Below, piece after piece: positions 1 to 7,260 of a stretch of 33,999 nt of DNA. Position numbers and translations under genes: made by a program. Position 1 is the stretch's first letter; each line of letters begins with the position of its first letter. A model generated the notes under the pieces. That model worked only from the letters and a program-made list of their open reading frames with translations. It was not told the origin of the DNA and did no database searches. Source of the stretch: Marivivens sp. (lineage in GTDB: Bacteria > Pseudomonadota > Alphaproteobacteria > Rhodobacterales > Rhodobacteraceae); assembly GCA_017643845.1 (NCBI GenBank), contig JAEPMR010000012.1, forward strand, positions 32,179 through 66,177, in the 5' to 3' direction.

Positions 1-38
1 GCAACTGTATCAAATTCGGTTTGACTGTTCTCGATCAT
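1..38 (-). CDS. Possible 5' end of a gene running off the window
   Basis: On the minus strand an ATG at 38-36 opens a frame that runs without a stop to the window edge, giving only 12 codons (MIENSQTEFDTV). It lies 4 bases after the stop of the PhnD-like gene, a spacing typical of operon partners. Genes after orphan PhnD-type binding proteins are often sensor kinases or diguanylate cyclases, but nothing in these 12 residues shows that. The function is unknown. Confidence 0.3.
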   Translation of the reverse strand, partial: MIENSQTEFDTV

Positions 39-42
39 ATTG

Positions 43-894
43 TCATTGACCTGCCATCACCAGATAGCGCTCCAGTTCCATGTCCCGCAGTGGCTGGTAA
101 TCACTCCGATCCGTTGCAATCGGCTCATGCATCGGGATGCGTGACATCAGCGCACGGCCTTGATCGGTTGCGCCGATCTCGATCAGGCCTTTTTGGACGA
201 GAGCTGCCACCTGCGCGTCTACCCTCGGATGAGCTGCGAGCGGATGGGGGGCTACGTGAGTGGTTTCGTAAAGTATGCGAAGGTTGTCGCGAATTTCGGG
301 TGATGTGTTCTTAAGTGTAGACATAACCCCGCCTGCTGCCTCGGTTTCTCCAAGGACAACATTGAGATAGGCGGACGTGTGGGTGGATGCATAAATCGGC
401 GTGAAAGTTATGCCATGCAAACGGTCGAGATCCGCGCGCATCATCAAAGATGCTCCGAGTGCATTCGGCGCAGGAAATGCGATGCGCGCCCCGTTCAGGT
501 CAGACACGGACAGAACGGGGCTGTCTACGTGAACTGTGAGTATCCCGAAGAGGCTGCGCGAGCCGTCCCTGACGATGGGTGTGTAGCCTTGCGCGTCGTC
601 CGCCATGATAGAGTGATAGGGGTTCATGTAGGCGAAATCGAAATCGCCGTTTCTGAACTTGGTCTCAAACTCTGGAATTGAAGGAGAGCCGACGAGTTCC
701 AGCTGAACGCCGGTTCGGCGTTCAAGCTCGTCAATGATGGGTGTCCAGATGCGGGTAAGCTCGAGCGGTTCGAACTGTGGGACAACCCCAAGGCTGTAAG
801 TGCGACTTTCTTGTGCCGACAGCGCAGATGACACCATGGCCGCGAAGCTAAAAATGATCGCTTTCGCGAGAAGCCGCTTACACAAATGCATCAC
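43..894 (-). CDS. PhnD/SsuA-type periplasmic substrate-binding protein
   Basis: Probable periplasmic binding protein of the phosphate/phosphite/phosphonate-binding (PhnD, PF12974-like) family, 283 residues. Residues 1-27 form a signal peptide with a hydrophobic core and an ALSA-Q cleavage site. The mature part has the family hallmarks: an opening strand (YSLGVVPQFEP), a motif FDFAYMNPYHS near residues 86-96, and a GARIAFPAPNALGAS segment near 136-150 where the ligand loop lies. The first codon in this frame is GTG (894) and an ATG follows directly (891); either may be used. No permease or ATPase is adjacent, so it may be a sensory or orphan binding protein rather than part of an importer. It follows the MarR gene on the same strand after 115 bases. 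The ligand cannot be told from sequence. Confidence 0.8.
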   Translation of the reverse strand: MMHLCKRLLAKAIIFSFAAMVSSALSAQESRTYSLGVVPQFEPLELTRIWTPIIDELERRTGVQLELVGSPSIPEFETKFRNGDFDFAYMNPYHSIMADDAQGYTPIVRDGSRSLFGILTVHVDSPVLSVSDLNGARIAFPAPNALGASLMMRADLDRLHGITFTPIYASTHTSAYLNVVLGETEAAGGVMSTLKNTSPEIRDNLRILYETTHVAPHPLAAHPRVDAQVAALVQKGLIEIGATDQGRALMSRIPMHEPIATDRSDYQPLRDMELERYLVMAGQ

Positions 895-934
895 TAGATC
901 TTACCTTGATAGAGAATTTAATCCCGCAAGTATA

Positions 935-973
935 AACCAAATCCCCACCGGAAATAATAGGGATGCTTGGGTT
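935..973 (-). other. Imperfect hairpin between marR and phnD-like gene
   Basis: In the 115-base gap between the two minus-strand genes, ATCCC (941-945) pairs with GGGAT (960-964), and after a 2-base bulge CCAA pairs with TTGG. No T-tract follows on the minus strand. It could be a weak attenuator or a processing hairpin. Confidence 0.25.
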
Positions 974-1009
974 AAGTTTAATATACTAATGTTTGTATCT
1001 GATAGCCAA

Positions 1010-1480
1010 TCAGGTACGAATGTCTCTAGTATCCAGGACGGGCGACGCGTCTATATCGTGAGCGTCAAGCATGGCTGCAACGCGTTCGAGCGAGGCGACC
1101 AGCATGGCCTGTTCCCATTCTTCCAGCCGTTCGAACTCGCGCACGTAACGCTGCTGAAGGGCATCTGGTGCGTGTTCGACAGTTTGATGGCCCTGTTCCG
1201 TTATTATGATGTCTGTTTGGCGGCGGTCGATTTCGGATCGTTTCCGTTCGATCATTTTCTGGCGTTCGAGTCGATCAATGAGTGACGTAATCGTCGCTTG
1301 CGACACGCGCATCCGCATTGCGATCGCCTTGGGTGTGCTAGCGCCTGTTTCGTCGATGATTTGAAGGACGCGGAATTGAGCTGCTGTCAGGCCTGCCGCT
1401 TTGGCCAGGTCACGACCGTAAAGTTCGGTTGCTCGAAGAATCCGCCGCAATGCGATGAGGCTCTGATCGGTTCTATCCAT
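1010..1480 (-). CDS. ectR: MarR-family regulator, EctR-like
   Basis: MarR-family winged-helix DNA-binding repressor, 156 residues, the usual family length. The recognition helix region (MRVSQATITSLIDRLERQ, residues 57-74) and the wing (KRSEIDRRQTDIIIT, residues 80-94) are clear. It is divergent from ectA. MarR regulators in this position (EctR1 in methylotrophs, and homologues in other ect clusters) repress the ect operon and their own gene and respond to salinity. The gap of about 190 bases to ectA holds AT-rich palindromes suited to a MarR dimer. The family call is firm. The ectoine-specific role rests on position, and control of the PhnD-like gene downstream is also possible. Confidence 0.8.
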   Translation of the reverse strand: MDRTDQSLIALRRILRATELYGRDLAKAAGLTAAQFRVLQIIDETGASTPKAIAMRMRVSQATITSLIDRLERQKMIERKRSEIDRRQTDIIITEQGHQTVEHAPDALQQRYVREFERLEEWEQAMLVASLERVAAMLDAHDIDASPVLDTRDIRT

Positions 1481-1549
1481 AAAGCACTCCGTTTTCCGGT
1501 AGTGTAGCGGGTCTATGTCGATGCTGAAAGCTTTGCTGTGTAGAAATTA

Positions 1550-1583
1550 TATTTAGCTAAATAAATTAATTAATACGCATTAA
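1550..1583. promoter_or_regulatory. Overlapping AT-rich palindromes, candidate EctR operator
   Basis: Between ectR and ectA lie three overlapping dyads: a perfect 14-base palindrome TATTTAGCTAAATA (1550-1563), a 10-base palindrome ATTAATTAAT (1565-1574), and TTAAT-N4-ATTAA (1570-1583). MarR dimers bind such AT-rich dyads. The site lies 70 bases upstream of ectR's start and 90-120 bases upstream of ectA's chosen start, so it could control both directions. No clear -35/-10 pair was found. Confidence 0.45.
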
Positions 1584-1671
1584 CCTCCAATTATAGCGTT
1601 TTATGCCTCTCTTGATATTTCGATTGTCTAACTATATGTTGGGTGGGCCGGAAAAAAGAGAGGACAGAGTT

Positions 1672-2202
1672 GTGAGCAAACTACAAAGCATTCTTCACCC
1701 CGAGATGCCTGTGCTGAGGAAGCCAAAGGCTGAGGATGGAAGCGCCATTTGGGAGTTGGTTCGTGAGTGCAAGCCGCTGGATGAGAATTCCATGTACTGC
1801 AATCTGATCCAGTGCGATCACTTCCGGGACACTTGCGTCGTTGCCGAGCTTGGTGGCGAGGTCGTCGGCTGGGTGTCGGGGTATGTGTTGCCATATGATC
1901 CGGAAACTTTTTTCGTATGGCAGGTTGCTGTTCATGAGGCCGCTCGTGGGACGGGGATGGGGCGCTTGATGCTTCAACACCTGTTGCGCCGACCAGAGCT
2001 ACGCGGTGTTTCGCGGCTACAAACCACGATCACGTCAGACAACAGTGCATCCTGGGCGTTGTTCAAAAAATTCAGCGACCAACAGGGCGGTGAATTAGCG
2101 GCGCAAGCTCACTTTACCCGCGACACCCACTTCAACGGAATTCACGCGACTGAGCACATGGTCACCATTCAGTTGCCAGAGCGTGTGCGTAAAGCGGCCT
2201 AA
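1672..2202 (+). CDS. ectA: L-2,4-diaminobutyrate N-acetyltransferase
   Basis: EctA transfers acetyl from acetyl-CoA to the gamma-amino group of 2,4-diaminobutyrate, the second step of ectoine synthesis. It is a GNAT protein. The family markers LRKP (5-end of the core), KPLDENS, WQVAV and the acetyl-CoA loop ARGTGMG (about residues 91-97) are present, as is TTITSDNSASW. The open frame extends back to ATG 1603, but the family core begins just after GTG 1672. That GTG has a good Shine-Dalgarno (GAGAGGA, 1657-1663) 8 bases upstream, while ATG 1603 and ATG 1636 have none. The chosen start gives 176 residues, a normal EctA length. It is first in the ect operon. Confidence 0.93.
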   Translation: MSKLQSILHPEMPVLRKPKAEDGSAIWELVRECKPLDENSMYCNLIQCDHFRDTCVVAELGGEVVGWVSGYVLPYDPETFFVWQVAVHEAARGTGMGRLMLQHLLRRPELRGVSRLQTTITSDNSASWALFKKFSDQQGGELAAQAHFTRDTHFNGIHATEHMVTIQLPERVRKAA

Positions 2203-2250
2203 GTCGCGGTAAGTCTCGCTCCAACCAATCCAGAAATAAAAGGAATTGTA

Positions 2251-3540
2251 ATGTCGACTGTACAAACAGCCGAAGACTCCATCTTTAACCGTCGCGAATC
2301 AGAAGCGCGCTCATATTGCCGTGGCTTTGACGCGATCTTCACCAAGGCGCGGGGCGCCGAACTATTTGATGATCAGGGGAACCGTTACATTGATTTCCTG
2401 GCCGGCTGCTCGTCTTTGAATTACGGGCACAATGACCCCGACATGAAAGCGGCGCTTTTGGATCACATTGGCGAGGACGGGATCGCGCACGGGCTTGATC
2501 TTCACACGGACGCAAAAGCGGCGTTTCTGGAGGTCTTCGAAGATATAATTCTTCGGCCTAGAGGCATGGACCATAAGGTGATGTTCACCGGTCCGACCGG
2601 AGCAAACGCAGTTGAGGCTGCGATGAAAATTGCACGTAAGGTCACCGGGCGAGATACCATCATCTCGTTCACCAACGGATTCCACGGTGTGACGATGGGA
2701 GCGCTCGCTGCGACGGGCAACAGCTATCACAGAGGGGGCGCAGCGGCACCTTTGAATGGTGTCGTGCGGCTGCCGTATGACGGCTACATGAACGACAGTT
2801 TTGACACCGCCGAGTACCTCGAGACCATGCTGGAAGACGCGTCGAGCGGCCTGGATGCGCCAGCTGCGATCCTATTGGAAACGGTGCAAGGCGAGGGTGG
2901 TCTGAATGCAGCGCGCCCTGAGTGGGTTCGCCGTATTGGGGAGATTGCCGAAAAGCACGGGGCGCTCCTCATCATCGATGACATTCAGGCGGGTTGTGGC
3001 CGGACGGGCCATTTCTTTTCTTTCGAGGAAATGGGCGTCGCACCAGATATCGTAACGATGGCAAAATCAGTGTCCGGCTTTGGGCTTCCGTTTGCGATGG
3101 TCCTCGTGCGTCCTGAATGTGACGTGTTCGGCCCAGCTGAGCATAATGGAACGTTTCGCGGCAACACACATGCGTTTGTAACGGCAAAGGTCGCCATTGA
3201 GAAATTCTGGAGGGATGCTGCGTTCGAAGATGAAATCGAACGGAAGGCCGCGCGCATCGAAGGTGCTCTGACGGAAATCGCGGAAATGGTCCCAGGCGCG
3301 TTTCTCAAGGGGCGAGGAATGATGCGGGGTGTAAGCGTTGGATCAGGTGAGCTGGCCTCCGCTATCTGCGCCCGTGCGTTTGAAAATGGTCTGGTGATCG
3401 AGACCTCTGGCCCAGACGATGAAGTTGTCAAAATTCTCGCACCGCTGACTATACCAGACGCCATTCTTGAAGAAGGGCTGACTATCCTCTCAGATGCTGC
3501 CCGTTCGGTGACGGCGCCCTCACAGATTGCTGCGGAGTAG
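2251..3540 (+). CDS. ectB: Diaminobutyrate-2-oxoglutarate transaminase
   Basis: EctB converts aspartate semialdehyde to L-2,4-diaminobutyrate with glutamate as amino donor, the first committed step of ectoine synthesis. It is a class III PLP aminotransferase of 429 residues, full length for the family. Visible are the phosphate-binding TGPTGANAVE (113-122), the FTNGFHG loop that stacks on PLP (140-146), the Asp that binds the pyridine nitrogen in IIDDIQ (D243), and the Schiff-base lysine K272 in MAKSVSGFGLP. AAAAGGAA just upstream is the ribosome-binding site. It starts 48 bases after ectA and is followed by ectC after 3 bases. Confidence 0.97.
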   Translation: MSTVQTAEDSIFNRRESEARSYCRGFDAIFTKARGAELFDDQGNRYIDFLAGCSSLNYGHNDPDMKAALLDHIGEDGIAHGLDLHTDAKAAFLEVFEDIILRPRGMDHKVMFTGPTGANAVEAAMKIARKVTGRDTIISFTNGFHGVTMGALAATGNSYHRGGAAAPLNGVVRLPYDGYMNDSFDTAEYLETMLEDASSGLDAPAAILLETVQGEGGLNAARPEWVRRIGEIAEKHGALLIIDDIQAGCGRTGHFFSFEEMGVAPDIVTMAKSVSGFGLPFAMVLVRPECDVFGPAEHNGTFRGNTHAFVTAKVAIEKFWRDAAFEDEIERKAARIEGALTEIAEMVPGAFLKGRGMMRGVSVGSGELASAICARAFENGLVIETSGPDDEVVKILAPLTIPDAILEEGLTILSDAARSVTAPSQIAAE

Positions 3541-3543
3541 ACA

Positions 3544-3930
3544 ATGATTGTTCGAGATTTCAACGCGTTAATGAACACTGATCGGGTCGTGTCCGACGCC
3601 CAGTGGACTTCGGTGCGAATGCTGCTCGCGGATGATGGTATGGGGTTTTCTTTCCATATCACCTTTCTCGAGGCCGGATCGGAGCATGAGTTCGAATACA
3701 AGAACCATTTCGAGAGCGTCTATTGCATGCAGGGCAAAGGCTCGATCACAGATCACGCCACTGGTGAAACCCATGAAATCAAGCCGGGGGTGATGTACGC
3801 CCTGAATGAACATGACAGGCACACGCTCCGCGCTGAGGAGGAACTGGTCATGGCCTGCGTATTCAACCCGCCCGTTACAGGGCGGGAGGTCCATCAGGAA
3901 GATGGCTCATACGCGATCGCAGACGGCTAA
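3544..3930 (+). CDS. ectC: L-ectoine synthase
   Basis: EctC is a cupin-fold, iron-dependent enzyme that closes the ring of N-gamma-acetyl-diaminobutyrate to give ectoine with loss of water. The 128-residue length is standard. The metal ligands known from studied EctC proteins (Glu57, Tyr85, His93) fall at exactly these numbers here, in HFESV, MYALN and DRHTL, so the enzyme should be active. Its ATG lies 3 bases after the ectB stop, and its Shine-Dalgarno (GGAG) lies in the last codons of ectB, which suggests translational coupling. Confidence 0.97.
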   Translation: MIVRDFNALMNTDRVVSDAQWTSVRMLLADDGMGFSFHITFLEAGSEHEFEYKNHFESVYCMQGKGSITDHATGETHEIKPGVMYALNEHDRHTLRAEEELVMACVFNPPVTGREVHQEDGSYAIADG

Positions 3931-3940
3931 CTACATTCCA

Positions 3941-3975
3941 AAGGAGGCCCGCAGCCTGCGGGAACTGCAAAGATG
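3941..3975 (+). promoter_or_regulatory. Shine-Dalgarno separated from ATG by a hairpin
   Basis: A strong Shine-Dalgarno AAGGAGG (3941-3947) lies 25 bases before the ask_ect ATG (3973), too far for normal use. Between them is a perfect hairpin: CCCGCA (3948-3953), loop GCC, TGCGGG (3957-3962). If folded, its 15 bases are taken out and the effective spacing becomes 10 bases. Confidence 0.55.
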
Positions 3976-5403
3976 AGCAAAGCTCACACTGTTGAAAAAA
4001 TCGGCGGAACGTCGATGTCGCGCGTATCCGAGTTGCTTGAGGGTGTCTTTCGGCCCAAAGGCGGAGACGTGACCTATAACCGGATTTTCGTTGTCTCTGC
4101 TTTTGGCGGGATAACTGACCTCCTGTTGGAGCAAAAGAAATCCGGCGCGCCGGGTGTGTACGCGCGTTTTACTAGCTCAGATGATGATCATGGGTGGTTG
4201 GATGCCCTGACCGATGTGGGCGAGGCGATGCGTCATGCGCATCAAGCCATACTTGAACACCCCGCTGATCTTTCTGCCGCTGACGAATTTGTCCGAGAGC
4301 GTATTGAAGGTGCGCGGTCATGTCTTTTCGACCTTCAGCGGCTAAATTCCTATGGCCATTTCCACCTTGGTGATCACATGCTCTCGATCCGCGAAATGCT
4401 ATCGGGACTCGGTGAGGCACATTCGGCATACGTCGCCACGCTTCTGTTGCAACGCAATGGCATTGAGGCTCGGCTGGTTGATTTGTCTGGCTGGCGAGAC
4501 GAGGGTGAGTTTGATCTAGAGGAGCGGATTTCTCACGGATTGAAAGATGTCGACCTGAAGTCCGAAATGCCAATCGTGACCGGGTATGCGCAATGTCGCG
4601 AAGGCCTGATGAAGGAATTCGATCGTGGTTATTCTGAGGTGACATTTTCGAAAATTGCGGCGCTGACCGGAGCATCGGAGGCCATCATCCATAAGGAGTT
4701 TCATTTGTCATCTGCGGACCCAAAACAGGTGGGGCAGGGGCAAGTACGCAAAATCGGTCATACCAATTACGATGTTGCCGATCAGCTGTCGAACATGGGG
4801 ATGGAAGCCATTCACCCCAAGGCTGCCAAAACGCTGCGCCAGGCGGCGGTTCCGCTAAGGGTAACGAACGCTTTTGAGCCCGATGATCCCGGAACCCTGA
4901 TTGACGATAGTGTTTCCGAGGCATCGGCTGTCGAGATCGTCACTGGGCTGGAAGTCGTCTGCATGGAGCTTTTTGAGCAGGATATGGTCGGGGTGAAGGG
5001 CTATGACGCAACGGTACTGGAGGCGCTTCGGCGTCACAATGTGCGGATCGTGTCGAAGCAATCGAATGCGAACACGATCACCCATTTCGTCGAAGCATCG
5101 CTAAAGACGATGCGGCGTGTCGAAAAGGAGATCATCGCGACCTATCCAAACGCAACGCTTTCGATCCGAAATTTGGCCATGGTGTCGGCTATTGGGCAGA
5201 ACCTTAAAGGTTTGAATGTGTTGGCGCGGGGTCTTGTGGCGCTGGAACGGTCTGGATTGGATGTCCATGCGGCGCAACAGGGTCCAAGAAATGTTGATGC
5301 GCAGTATCTTGTCTCGCGTGATGATATGGCGAAGGCAATTGAAACGCTGCATGCCGAGCTGGTCTCCGATGCGGCTAGCGGAACCATATTGGAAGCGGCC
5401 TGA
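3973..5403 (+). CDS. ask_ect: Ectoine-specific aspartate kinase (Ask_Ect)
   Basis: Aspartate kinase phosphorylates aspartate to feed aspartate semialdehyde into EctB. This 476-residue form begins with the kinase motif VEKIGGTSMSR (residues 7-17) and has the VVSAFGGITD segment near 40-49. It carries the divergent sequence and long C-terminal ACT region (about 320-470) of the Ask_Ect group found only beside ect genes, thought to escape the feedback inhibition of the housekeeping enzyme. ATG 3973 is chosen because the conserved N-terminus starts directly after it. It is last in ectABC-ask, 42 bases after ectC. A hairpin follows the stop. Confidence 0.93.
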   Translation: MSKAHTVEKIGGTSMSRVSELLEGVFRPKGGDVTYNRIFVVSAFGGITDLLLEQKKSGAPGVYARFTSSDDDHGWLDALTDVGEAMRHAHQAILEHPADLSAADEFVRERIEGARSCLFDLQRLNSYGHFHLGDHMLSIREMLSGLGEAHSAYVATLLLQRNGIEARLVDLSGWRDEGEFDLEERISHGLKDVDLKSEMPIVTGYAQCREGLMKEFDRGYSEVTFSKIAALTGASEAIIHKEFHLSSADPKQVGQGQVRKIGHTNYDVADQLSNMGMEAIHPKAAKTLRQAAVPLRVTNAFEPDDPGTLIDDSVSEASAVEIVTGLEVVCMELFEQDMVGVKGYDATVLEALRRHNVRIVSKQSNANTITHFVEASLKTMRRVEKEIIATYPNATLSIRNLAMVSAIGQNLKGLNVLARGLVALERSGLDVHAAQQGPRNVDAQYLVSRDDMAKAIETLHAELVSDAASGTILEAA

Positions 5404-5414
5404 ACTGAATACAG

Positions 5415-5449
5415 CCTAGAGGGGCGACGTGTACTGACGCCCCTTTAGG
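5415..5449. terminator. Hairpin between convergent ask_ect and eutB
   Basis: A 12-base stem (5415-5426 with 5438-5449, one G-T pair) and an 11-base loop lie right after ask_ect and overlap the stop codon of the convergent eutB. The core AGGGGCG/CGCCCCT is perfect and TTT follows it, but the T-tract is short and inside the stem. It is likely a two-way transcription stop or mRNA 3'-end protector. Confidence 0.55.
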
Positions 5450-6429
5450 TGCATGTCACCAAGTGTTATGTCCTGACCGGTCATTATCTGTGTGAATATT
5501 TGCATGTCGAGGTTTCGGCCGGTCAGAATAGTTGCCATCGGTTTTGTCGACGGCGGCAGTTTTCCAGCTTTCAGAGCCGCTATGCCGACGACACAAGCGC
5601 CTTCGGCTACAATGCGCTCTTCGAAAAACAGCATCTGCATGGCGTCGCGGATTTCTTCCTCTGTAACCAGAATAATGTCATCAAGCAGATCACGACATAG
5701 TTGGAATGAAAGCTTGTTTTGAAGTCCGATTCCGCCGCCGAGGCTATCGGCGAGGCTGGCGTATTCCTTGACTTCTATTGGGTGACCCGCTTTGATCGAT
5801 GCGACCATTGCTGCACCGCGATCCATTGAGATGCCGATCACCTTAATCGCCGGGTTGATCGCTTTTGCGGCAAGCGCGACCCCGCCTGCGAGACCGCCGC
5901 CCGAGAGAGGAACCAGAAGAGTGCCGACATCGGGGCGCTGTTCAAGAATCTCAAGGCCGATCGTCCCTTGTCCGGCAATTACGCGAGGGTCATCAAAGGG
6001 GGAGATTTCTGTCAGGCCCTCGTCGCGACAAAGGCGCAGGCTTTCTGCCAGCGCAGCGTCCTGAGATTTGCCGGTGATTGAAATTTCTGCGCCCAGAGCG
6101 CGAATGCCGTCAATTTTTGCTTGCGGCACCAATTCCGACATGCAGACGACCGCACGAAGCCCCCTCTGCCGTGCGGCGAATGCCACGCCACGGCCGTGGT
6201 TTCCGGTAGAGCAACATGTGACACCAATCGCCCCATCGGGCAACGACGTGACTGCGTTATACGCGCCGCGCAGTTTGAATGCGCCGATGGGCTGGCAGAT
6301 TTCGAGTTTTAGGAGCAGCTCTGTTCCCAGAATTCGACTAATTGCGGTAGCGGGCACGAGCGGTGTGGCGTCTGCCACTCCTTTTATGGTGCCGCGCGCC
6401 ATAAGAATTTCTGCAAGCGTCAAAGTCAT
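5416..6429 (-). CDS. eutB: EutB-type PLP dehydratase (threonine dehydratase-like)
   Basis: Fold-type II PLP enzyme of 337 residues in the threonine dehydratase/serine racemase family. The PLP lysine is K52 (IGAFKLRGA), the phosphate-binding loop is SGGGL (176-180), and STGNHGRG (74-81) is the substrate loop. The stretch LADSLGGGIGLQN followed by LLDDIILVTEEEI resembles EutB, the dehydratase-like enzyme of hydroxyectoine breakdown. I name it eutB on that resemblance and on its place next to ect genes; a plain threonine dehydratase is the alternative. EutB normally sits with eutA, eutC, doeAB and an ABC or TRAP importer, and none is here. It follows the sulfotransferase on the same strand after 31 bases, with no clear Shine-Dalgarno. 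Confidence 0.78.
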   Translation of the reverse strand: MTLTLAEILMARGTIKGVADATPLVPATAISRILGTELLLKLEICQPIGAFKLRGAYNAVTSLPDGAIGVTCCSTGNHGRGVAFAARQRGLRAVVCMSELVPQAKIDGIRALGAEISITGKSQDAALAESLRLCRDEGLTEISPFDDPRVIAGQGTIGLEILEQRPDVGTLLVPLSGGGLAGGVALAAKAINPAIKVIGISMDRGAAMVASIKAGHPIEVKEYASLADSLGGGIGLQNKLSFQLCRDLLDDIILVTEEEIRDAMQMLFFEERIVAEGACVVGIAALKAGKLPPSTKPMATILTGRNLDMQIFTQIMTGQDITLGDMHLKGRQYTSPL

Positions 6430-6460
6430 GATGCGAAGGAACCAAATTTACCCTTGGCTG

Positions 6461-7066
6461 TCACGCTCTATTGGCGGCATGTTCCCAGATAAGAAACTCT
6501 TCGGGCCGGTTCTTCTCTAGCTTCGCGACAGTGGAGGAGAGAACAGGTGTTTCAATTTTGGGGGAAACGTTTTTGGTGGGAAGGTCAATCTTTCGGTTCA
6601 ATCTTGTTTCCAGAAATTTGATAAGGTCGGATTGGTTTTCATATTGAAATAGATGATCGACCCCGGCGCCGTCTTTGATGTCCTTGAGGAACTTTGCTTG
6701 ACTTCCGACTGCCGCATACGGGGCTGGTTTTCCACGGCAATACTCGAGAACAAATTCGTCGAATGTAATTCCCCTTGTGCTGTTGGGCTGACCCGCGATT
6801 TCTACCCGATGCCGGTATCGATACCAGCTTGAAAGCCAATCCAGCGGATGGCGCACGACGGCGAGGGTTTCTAGGCGTGAGGCATCGCCCGCTTTATCGA
6901 GCAGGGGGGCCACAAAGCGCCGGTAGCGATAAAGCGGTGTGTGTTTGAGAATCGGGGGGTCACGGAAAACCACTGCCGCCTGAGGGGCAAGGGCCCCTTC
7001 AATAGCAGTCGTTCCAGTTTTGGGCACCGCCAAGAAAACAAGATTTTCCTTCCAAAAAACAAGCAA
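6461..7066 (-). CDS. Sulfotransferase-family protein
   Basis: Small sulfotransferase-like protein of 201 residues. The 5'-phosphosulfate loop PKTGTT (15-20) follows a hydrophobic strand (VFLAV), and the 3'-phosphate motif appears as VVRHPLDWLSSWYRYR around residues 70-85. Such proteins move sulfate from PAPS to a sugar, lipid or peptide, but the acceptor cannot be told. The only start in this frame is TTG 7066, with GGAA 10 bases upstream, and 13 residues before the PAPS loop fits the fold. The gene is divergent from recA and may be read together with eutB. Confidence 0.72.
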   Translation of the reverse strand: MLVFWKENLVFLAVPKTGTTAIEGALAPQAAVVFRDPPILKHTPLYRYRRFVAPLLDKAGDASRLETLAVVRHPLDWLSSWYRYRHRVEIAGQPNSTRGITFDEFVLEYCRGKPAPYAAVGSQAKFLKDIKDGAGVDHLFQYENQSDLIKFLETRLNRKIDLPTKNVSPKIETPVLSSTVAKLEKNRPEEFLIWEHAANRA

Positions 7067-7161
7067 CTGTTGTGATTTCCTTGTGCTGATTGCCTGAGAA
7101 TGTTGAGCGTAAACTACTCATTAACCGCTTTGGTTGAAAGTTGAGTTTGATTAGAAATTTC

Positions 7162-7210
7162 TTGAAATGTTCTACTTTTGTGCGCATAAGGGCGGGAACA
7201 AGAGGCGAAC
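7162..7210 (+). promoter_or_regulatory. recA promoter with SOS (LexA) boxes
   Basis: A -35-like TTGAAA (7162-7167) and a -10-like CATAAG (7185-7190) are 17 bases apart. Just after lies GAAC-N7-GAAC (7196-7210), an exact match to the alphaproteobacterial LexA box (GTTC-N7-GTTC on the other strand). A near-match GTTC-N7-GTGC (7169-7183) sits within the promoter spacer. LexA bound at either would block recA transcription until DNA damage. Confidence 0.7.
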
Positions 7211-7260
7211 ATCAGCAGGAATTGCCGCCCGCTAGCGGGTGTGAAATAAGGAGCGCAACA

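Noticed and set aside
800..1285. Plus-strand open frame of 161 codons opposite the MarR gene
   Set aside because: It is antisense to a clear MarR protein and the PhnD-like start, has no Shine-Dalgarno and resembles no family.
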